Source: JAVVEG01 sp041689205
GTDB lineage: Bacteria; Pseudomonadota; Gammaproteobacteria; Pseudomonadales; Pseudohongiellaceae
Direction of reading: 5' to 3'
NCBI GenBank assembly: GCA_041689205.1
Contig: JBDNGQ010000204.1
Coordinates: 1 to 7,090 of the forward strand
DNA: 7,090 nucleotides
A program made the translations under genes and the position numbers. Below, one piece after another: positions 1-4,919 of this stretch. The notes below the pieces were generated by a model, which saw only the letters and a list, made by a program, of their open reading frames with translations, made no database searches and was not told the origin of the DNA. Every line of letters begins with the position of its first letter. Position 1 is the stretch's first letter.

Positions 1-228
1 CCCCACCATGTCCATGTGATCGATATCAAACCAGGATTTGTCGATACCCCGATGACTCAGAACATCAAAAAGGGTTTCCTTTGGGCCCAGCCTGAAGCCG
101 TTGCACAGTCGATTGTCAAAGGAATCTCTGCCGGTAGAAATACCATTTATGTACCCGGGTTCTGGCGCTACATCATGCTGATTATCGGCAGCATACCGGA
201 GGCGTTGTTCAAGCGTTTAAAACTGTGA
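1..228 (+). CDS. Short-chain dehydrogenase/reductase, DprE2-like, C-terminal part (5' end outside window)
   Basis: This is the last 75 residues of an SDR-family NAD(P)-dependent oxidoreductase; the frame is open to the left edge, so the Rossmann fold and the YxxxK active site lie outside the window. The visible part begins in the sixth beta strand and shows the family motif PGFVDTPMT (residues 11-19), the loop that contacts the cofactor. The tail, with EAVAQSIVKGI, then NTIYVP and a hydrophobic stretch ending in a basic FKRLKL, resembles the end of DprE2, the decaprenylphosphoryl-2-keto-erythro-pentose reductase. That enzyme completes the epimerisation of polyprenylphosphoryl-ribose to arabinose. 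The next gene is a UbiA-type transferase overlapping by one base, which supports this role. The SDR call is secure. The DprE2 assignment rests on tail similarity recalled from memory plus context, and a generic SDR remains possible. Confidence 0.8.
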   Translation, partial: PHHVHVIDIKPGFVDTPMTQNIKKGFLWAQPEAVAQSIVKGISAGRNTIYVPGFWRYIMLIIGSIPEALFKRLKL

Positions 229-1685
229 TGGCAGAAGTACGCGCAGACACTTTATACGTTGACCTGGACGGCACGCTGACGTTGACCGATGTGCTGGTTG
301 AAGCCTTTTTAGAACTGATCAAAACGAATCTGCTTTACGTTCTGGTGCTGCCATTCTGGCTGTTGCGCGGCAAAGCTTATATGAAGTATCAGATCATCCA
401 GCGGGTCAGCCTGCGGGTTGACCTGCTGCCTTATAACCAGGAGCTGCTGAACTATCTGCGGCAGCGGAAACAGCAGGGCAGCAAACTGGTGCTGATTTCT
501 GCCAGCACTCAGTCCATAGTCGAACAGATAGCCGAGCATCTGGCCCTGTTCGACGCGGCAATTGGCAGCAGCGTCAGTTCCAATTGCTCCGGCCATCGCA
601 AGCTCGCACGCATTCGGGACTACAGTGGTGATGCGGCCTTCATCTACGCGGGCAATGCCGAGGTTGATCTGCAGGTCTGGCAGCAGGCGCAGGGCGCTAT
701 TCTGGTTAACAGCAGTGCTGCTTTGAAAAAAAGAGCAGCTGCCTGCACCGCGGTGATTGCAGTTTTTGATAATAAATACGGCGCCCTGTCCGGCATTATC
801 AGTCGTTCAATCAAAGCCATGCGACCGCATCAGTGGTTAAAAAACACCCTCCTGTTTCTGCCCTTGATGCTGGCACATCAGGTCGACAATACCCAGTTGA
901 TCTGGCAGGCAGCCATCGCTTTTATCAGCTTCAGCCTGTGCTCATCGAGTGTCTATGTGCTCAATGATTTGCTCGATCTGTCAGCCGACCGCCAGCATCG
1001 CAGCAAGTGCCGGCGCCCATTTGCTGCCGGTGATCTGTCGCCAATGACTGGACTGCTGCTCAGTCCATTGCTGCTGGCACTTGCCTTTGGAATCGCGGCC
1101 CTGTTGCCATTTGAGTTTATGCTGATACTTGCGGTCTATTACCTGTGCACCGGTATGTACAGTTTTGTACTTAAAAAAATAGAACTGGTCGATGTCATCA
1201 CCCTCGCCACTTTATACACGCTGCGAATCATTGCCGGCGCCGCTGCGGTTTCAGTCATTCCATCGTTCTGGCTGCTGGCCTTTTCGATGTTTTTATTTAT
1301 GAGCCTTGCCATCGTAAAGCGCTATACCGAATTGAGCTATCTGCGCGAAAGCGGCATCACCCACAGCGCAGGCCGCGGTTATGTGGCGAAAGATCTGGAT
1401 ATGCTGGCGATATTTGGCTGCACCAGTGGTTTGATGTCGGTGATGGTGTTTGCTTTGTATATCAACAGCGATGGTATTCTTCAGCAGTATTCAGCCCCTG
1501 AAATCCTGTGGTTTATCTGCCCGCTGCTGCTGTATCTGGTCTGTCGCATCTGGCTGCTGGCCTTTCGCGGCGAGATTGAAGAGGATCCGATAATTTTTGC
1601 ATTGACTGACGGTATCAGCCAGTCAGTTATCGCCGTTTGCATCGCGCTGTTGTGGATGGCCAATCTGAACTGGAATCTGATTTAG
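228..1685 (+). CDS. HAD-family phosphatase / UbiA-family prenyltransferase fusion (probable polyprenyl-phosphate phosphoribosyltransferase)
   Basis: This 485-residue two-domain protein probably makes a polyprenyl-phosphate-linked pentose at the inner membrane. Residues 1-190 are a HAD hydrolase: motif I is DLDGT (12-16, nucleophile D12 and acid D14), motif II is LVLISAS (87-93, S91), and a late acidic motif is YAGNAEVDL (140-148). Residues 195-485 are a polytopic UbiA domain. It begins RPHQWLKN (199-206), carries the Mg-diphosphate motif NDLLDLSADRQH (246-257), then RRPFAAG, and has a second motif region around YSFVLKKIELVDV (311-323) with R333 and G337. Several hydrophobic segments follow. 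The UbiA part resembles mycobacterial DPPR synthase (Rv3806c), which transfers phosphoribose from PRPP to decaprenyl phosphate. The HAD part could remove the 5-phosphate; this is inference. The ATG at 228 shares its A with the stop of the upstream SDR gene (TGATG), so translation is probably coupled. A GTG three bases earlier is less likely. No strong Shine-Dalgarno is seen close to the start. Confidence 0.88.
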   Translation: MAEVRADTLYVDLDGTLTLTDVLVEAFLELIKTNLLYVLVLPFWLLRGKAYMKYQIIQRVSLRVDLLPYNQELLNYLRQRKQQGSKLVLISASTQSIVEQIAEHLALFDAAIGSSVSSNCSGHRKLARIRDYSGDAAFIYAGNAEVDLQVWQQAQGAILVNSSAALKKRAAACTAVIAVFDNKYGALSGIISRSIKAMRPHQWLKNTLLFLPLMLAHQVDNTQLIWQAAIAFISFSLCSSSVYVLNDLLDLSADRQHRSKCRRPFAAGDLSPMTGLLLSPLLLALAFGIAALLPFEFMLILAVYYLCTGMYSFVLKKIELVDVITLATLYTLRIIAGAAAVSVIPSFWLLAFSMFLFMSLAIVKRYTELSYLRESGITHSAGRGYVAKDLDMLAIFGCTSGLMSVMVFALYINSDGILQQYSAPEILWFICPLLLYLVCRIWLLAFRGEIEEDPIIFALTDGISQSVIAVCIALLWMANLNWNLI

Positions 1686-4030
1686 CGAGGCGCTGGCAGG
1701 GATTGCTGTGTAAGCCGGGCGGCTACGAATTTACTGACTGCTTCAATCTGCTCAGCGCTTAGCATCGCAGCCATCGGTGGCATCTCGACACCGCCCTGGC
1801 TCACCGAGCGGATAATTGCCTCAACATCTGTCAATGTACTCAAGGCCGGGCCCGCACCGCGACTCCCTTGTCCAGACTCACCATGACAGGCTGCACAGGT
1901 CTGCGCGAAAATTTCCGCCCCCTGCCGCGCCTGTTCTGCGCTGATCAGCTCACCATTGTTCGGCCCGTTCCTGATCGCCATCGGCGCGGTGACGATTTGA
2001 TTTACCGGCGTCGAGGCAGCGTTATCCGCCTGCCTGCATCGACCTGGCCCAGCCGCACAATCCGATAACGCCAGAGCAATTAATTCGGCAGGATGCTGCG
2101 CACTGGCAATCGCCATCACGATATATTGTCGCCCCTCATGCATATAGGTCATCGGCGCCCCGCTGACTTTTTCCGGTAGCTCAATTTCGGCAATCACGTC
2201 ACCGTTGAGTTTGTCATAGGCACGGAACATTCTGCCGCCGGGGTCCCCACTGAGGTTGCCGCTCTCCGCCATGAACATCAGGGTTTTTGTAGCCAGCGGC
2301 GAAGGCCTTACCAGCGGGTGTCCCATATTGGAAAAATCCAGACCCAACCCCTGCAGATCCGGATGATTGCGAATGTAATCTGAAGCCGGCCCGATGCCTC
2401 TGGACCAGCGATGTTCGCCGGCATTCATATCCGTGCCGGTTATCACACTCCAAGGTGGCCGCATAATTGGCAGCCCTCGTGGTCCGGCAATGGCTCGGCT
2501 GCTGTCGCGAAGAAAATTCCAGTCAGTCAATTCAGGGTCAGGATCACTGAGCGAACCAATCATCGGTGAGTTACGCACCGGCACAAACATCATCGCAGTT
2601 TCGGGATCGAAGGCGGCGCCATTCCAGTTGGCGCCGCCCTGGTAACCCGGATTCACCCAGGTGCCGATGACGCCATCACGAGCGCGGCTCACCGGTGTGT
2701 ACATCGGGCCACGCACAAACTGCTCAGCAATCGCCAGTGCTTCCGCACGCAGTTCCGGGGTGAAATCGATCAGATCATCTTCGTTATAACCCTGCGGATT
2801 ATAGGGCGGTGGCTTGCTCGGAAAAGGCTGGGTTGGAGAAAGACGTTCACCTGGCACGTCTCCCTGAGGAACTGCGCGCTCTTCAATCGGCCAGACCGGC
2901 TCACCAGTGACCCGATCAAAGACAAAGGACATGCCCTGTTTGCTTAGTTGCGTTACTGCTTTTATGGTAACGCCATTGATCAGCAGATCATGCAAGATGG
3001 GAGCAGCAGGCGGATCGTAGTCCCAGACATCGTGATGGCTCAGTTGAAAATGCCAGATCCGTTCACCGGTGGCACCATCAAGGCAGACAATACTCTGCGA
3101 GAACAGATTGTCACCCAGGCGATGTCCCCCATAGAAGTCATTGCTTGGCGCCTCCACCGGCAGATAAATATAACCGGTCTCCTCATCGACACTCATCATT
3201 GACCAGACCCCGGTATTACCCGTGTACTGCCAGGCATCGTTCTCCCAGGTCTCATTACCGAACTCGCCTGGCTGAGCAATGGTGTGGAACTTCCAGATCA
3301 TTTCCCCGCTGCGTGCGTCGTAGCCACGAATGTAACCCGGCGTGGCTTGTTGATTGGGCGCGGTGATTGCACCAACCACCTGCGCCACTACCACATTGCC
3401 GACGACTGCCGCTGGGGACGATGAGCCCACAAAGGGAACTTCGCGGGTGTCCCCTGCATCCAGCAGGTTCTCACTCAACAACACATAACCGTGGTTGCCA
3501 AAGGCTGGATCAGCAAGACCGGTGCGGGCATCAATCGAAATCAAACGTCCATCCAGCGTGTTGTGATAAATGCGCTGCTCCACCCCATCAGTCCAGTACG
3601 CCAGGGAACGACTGCTGAGTCCCAGTCCGCGCCCGGAAATGTCTGGCGGATCCGGAGTGAATCGCCATATCTCCTGCCCTGAGGCGGGATTCAAAGCGAT
3701 TACCTGATGCTCTCCTGCGGGCGTATACAGAACGCCGTTTATCATCAGTGGAGTGGCTTTCAGATTGCCATCGGGACGACCCCGCAGCAGCGGAGCCGAC
3801 CAGCGCCACACCACTTCGAGTTGATCGACATTGTCCCGGTTGATCTGATCGAGAGCGGAATAGCGGGTGAACCCGTGATCCCCGCCCCAGGTATGCCATT
3901 CACCGTTCGGCGCGCCATACTGGGCAACTGCGGAGGCACTCAGCAGAATTAATACCAGTACGGTGAACAGTTGTGCGGTCATTAATCGCAGGCTACCTGA
4001 CAGCCTGTTTCTGATTTTTGTTTTTTGCAT
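1682..4030 (-). CDS. Periplasmic PQQ-dependent dehydrogenase with C-terminal cytochrome c domain (quinohemoprotein)
   Basis: This 782-residue protein oxidises a small substrate (alcohol, sugar or aldehyde; not determinable here) in the periplasm and passes electrons from PQQ through heme c to the respiratory chain. Residues 1-36 form a signal peptide: basic start, hydrophobic core, cleavage expected after ASAVA. Residues 45-650 are a beta-propeller with repeated blade motifs such as ALNPASGQEIW (112-122), GYDARSGEMIW (236-246), CLDGATGERIW (316-326) and FDRVTGEPVW (371-380). HHDVWDYD (332-339) and K364 in the following blade match the glucose dehydrogenase-type active site; D337 and K364 are 27 apart, as are Asp466 and Lys493 of E. 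coli membrane glucose dehydrogenase (numbers from memory). No vicinal Cys-Cys pair, typical of methanol/ethanol dehydrogenases, is present. A linker with C658 and C665 leads to a cytochrome c domain with CAACH (712-716) and a likely Met ligand in VEMPPM (M750 or M753). The ATG at 4030 overlaps the fghA stop (TGATG), so coupling is likely. A TTG one codon upstream was not chosen. Confidence 0.93.
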   Translation of the reverse strand: MQKTKIRNRLSGSLRLMTAQLFTVLVLILLSASAVAQYGAPNGEWHTWGGDHGFTRYSALDQINRDNVDQLEVVWRWSAPLLRGRPDGNLKATPLMINGVLYTPAGEHQVIALNPASGQEIWRFTPDPPDISGRGLGLSSRSLAYWTDGVEQRIYHNTLDGRLISIDARTGLADPAFGNHGYVLLSENLLDAGDTREVPFVGSSSPAAVVGNVVVAQVVGAITAPNQQATPGYIRGYDARSGEMIWKFHTIAQPGEFGNETWENDAWQYTGNTGVWSMMSVDEETGYIYLPVEAPSNDFYGGHRLGDNLFSQSIVCLDGATGERIWHFQLSHHDVWDYDPPAAPILHDLLINGVTIKAVTQLSKQGMSFVFDRVTGEPVWPIEERAVPQGDVPGERLSPTQPFPSKPPPYNPQGYNEDDLIDFTPELRAEALAIAEQFVRGPMYTPVSRARDGVIGTWVNPGYQGGANWNGAAFDPETAMMFVPVRNSPMIGSLSDPDPELTDWNFLRDSSRAIAGPRGLPIMRPPWSVITGTDMNAGEHRWSRGIGPASDYIRNHPDLQGLGLDFSNMGHPLVRPSPLATKTLMFMAESGNLSGDPGGRMFRAYDKLNGDVIAEIELPEKVSGAPMTYMHEGRQYIVMAIASAQHPAELIALALSDCAAGPGRCRQADNAASTPVNQIVTAPMAIRNGPNNGELISAEQARQGAEIFAQTCAACHGESGQGSRGAGPALSTLTDVEAIIRSVSQGGVEMPPMAAMLSAEQIEAVSKFVAARLTQQSLPAPR

Positions 4031-4889
4031 CAATCTCTGACTCGGCTCATCGCAATATGATGAAAGCGCAGATGCTCCTCAATAAAACTCGCGATATAGA
4101 AATAACTGTGATCATAACCAGGGCGGCTGCGATAGGTCAGCGGATAATCATTATGGCGCGCAGCCGCCAGCAACAGTTCAGGTTTCAACTGCGTCTCCAG
4201 AAATTGATCAGAACTGCCCTGGTCAATCAGCATCGGAATGTGATGGTTAACATTGGCAATCAATTCGGTCGCATCATATTGCCGCCAGAGCTGTTGATCT
4301 GCCCCCAGATAAGCAGTAAATGCCTTCTGCCCCCAAGGGCTTTTAGAGGGAGCGCAAATGGGTGCAAACGCAGAAACAGAGCGATAACGCTCGGGATTTC
4401 TCAGCGCCAACACCAGGGCACCATGCCCGCCCATCGAATGGCCAGCAATGGATTGCATGGCCGGATCAAAACGAAAATTTGCCGCCAGCAACGCCGGCAG
4501 CTCATCAACAATATAATCGTACATTCGATAATGCCGTTGCCATGGTGCCTGCGTGGCATTCAGGTAAAACCAGCACCGAGACCCAGATCATAAGCACCGT
4601 CAGGCGCCTCAGGAATCTGTTCACCACGCGGACTGGTGTCCGGTATGACCATCGCCATACCAAGCTCTGCGGCCATGCGCTGGGCGCCAGCCTTGTGAAC
4701 AAAATTTTCATCGGTCCCGGTGAGGCCGGATAGCCAGTACAGCAACGGAATACCGTGCGGCGACAAAATGGTATTGGTTGCCGAGGGCAGGAATAAAGAA
4801 AATTTCATGCTGCAATCCAGTACCGCCGAGTGGTGCTCAAAGCGCAACTGCTCGCCGCCAAAACACAAACTTCCAGCAATTTTATTCAT
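4030..4889 (-). pseudogene. fghA: S-formylglutathione hydrolase (esterase D family), interrupted by a one-base frameshift
   Basis: In family members this cytosolic enzyme hydrolyses S-formylglutathione to formate and glutathione, the second step of glutathione-dependent formaldehyde detoxification. The gene reads in two frames. The first runs from ATG 4889 to a TGA at 4560-4562 (109 residues, ending GAGFT). The second is open from the break to TGA 4030-4032. Adding one base in the A run at 4566-4569 gives a continuous 286-residue protein, close to the usual length of about 280, with the expected junction GAGFYLNATQAPW. Family landmarks are LSGLTGTDENF and IPDTSPRGE before the break, and MYDYIVDELP, GHSMGG, QGSSDQF and GYDHSYFYI after it. 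The catalytic triad would be S152, D228 and H261 in the restored numbering. All of it looks intact, so the lesion is either very recent or a sequencing or assembly error. The gene lies 30 bases after the sensor kinase stop and overlaps the PQQ dehydrogenase start by one base. The identification is secure; whether the gene is truly broken is not. Confidence 0.88.
4566..4569 (-). other. Frameshift site in fghA (homopolymer of four)
   Basis: On the coding strand the sequence reads GGT TTT ACC TGA, giving G-F-T-stop. The family sequence here is G-F-Y-L-N-A-T-Q, which needs GGT TTT TAC CTG AAT, so one T is missing from a TTTT run (plus-strand A at 4566-4569). Everything downstream in the shifted frame is conserved enzyme. 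The site would also permit a -1 slip of the Phe tRNA from TTT to TTT, after which TAC CTG AAT follows, but I see nothing else that argues for programmed frameshifting. Confidence 0.85.
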
Positions 4890-4896
4890 CGCCTTT

Positions 4897-4901
4897 ACCT
4901 C
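4897..4901 (-). promoter_or_regulatory. Ribosome binding site of fghA
   Basis: GAGGT on the minus strand lies 7 bases before the ATG at 4889, followed by AAAGG immediately before the start. This is a good Shine-Dalgarno match. It supports 4889 as the true start, in the 30-base gap between the kinase stop and fghA. No terminator hairpin is visible in this gap. Confidence 0.7.
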
Positions 4902-4919
4902 AGTTAAGTGTTTATCTGC

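Noticed and set aside
2394..3952. Several plus- and minus-strand open frames of 60-103 codons within the PQQ dehydrogenase region
   Set aside because: They all overlap the propeller domain in other frames, show no family motifs and no ribosome binding sites.
4028..4033. TTG at 4031-4033 as start of the PQQ dehydrogenase
   Set aside because: The ATG one codon later is a stronger start and forms the TGATG overlap with the fghA stop.
4030..4524. Second half of fghA as a separate 164-residue esterase starting at MYDY
   Set aside because: MYDY is an internal conserved motif of the family, and the sequence before it in the same frame (NATQAPWQRHYR) is also conserved enzyme. The fragment would lack the N-terminal strands and oxyanion loop.
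4560..4571. Programmed -1 frameshifting in fghA
   Set aside because: Single-tRNA slippage on TTT is possible, but the site is only four bases long. I saw no stimulatory hairpin or upstream Shine-Dalgarno, and no known member of the family uses frameshifting. An error or recent mutation is simpler.
4018..4593. Plus-strand open frame of 191 codons opposite fghA
   Set aside because: It lies wholly antisense to a well-conserved esterase and the start of the PQQ dehydrogenase, has a basic low-information composition and no recognisable motif; it is a shadow of the real gene.
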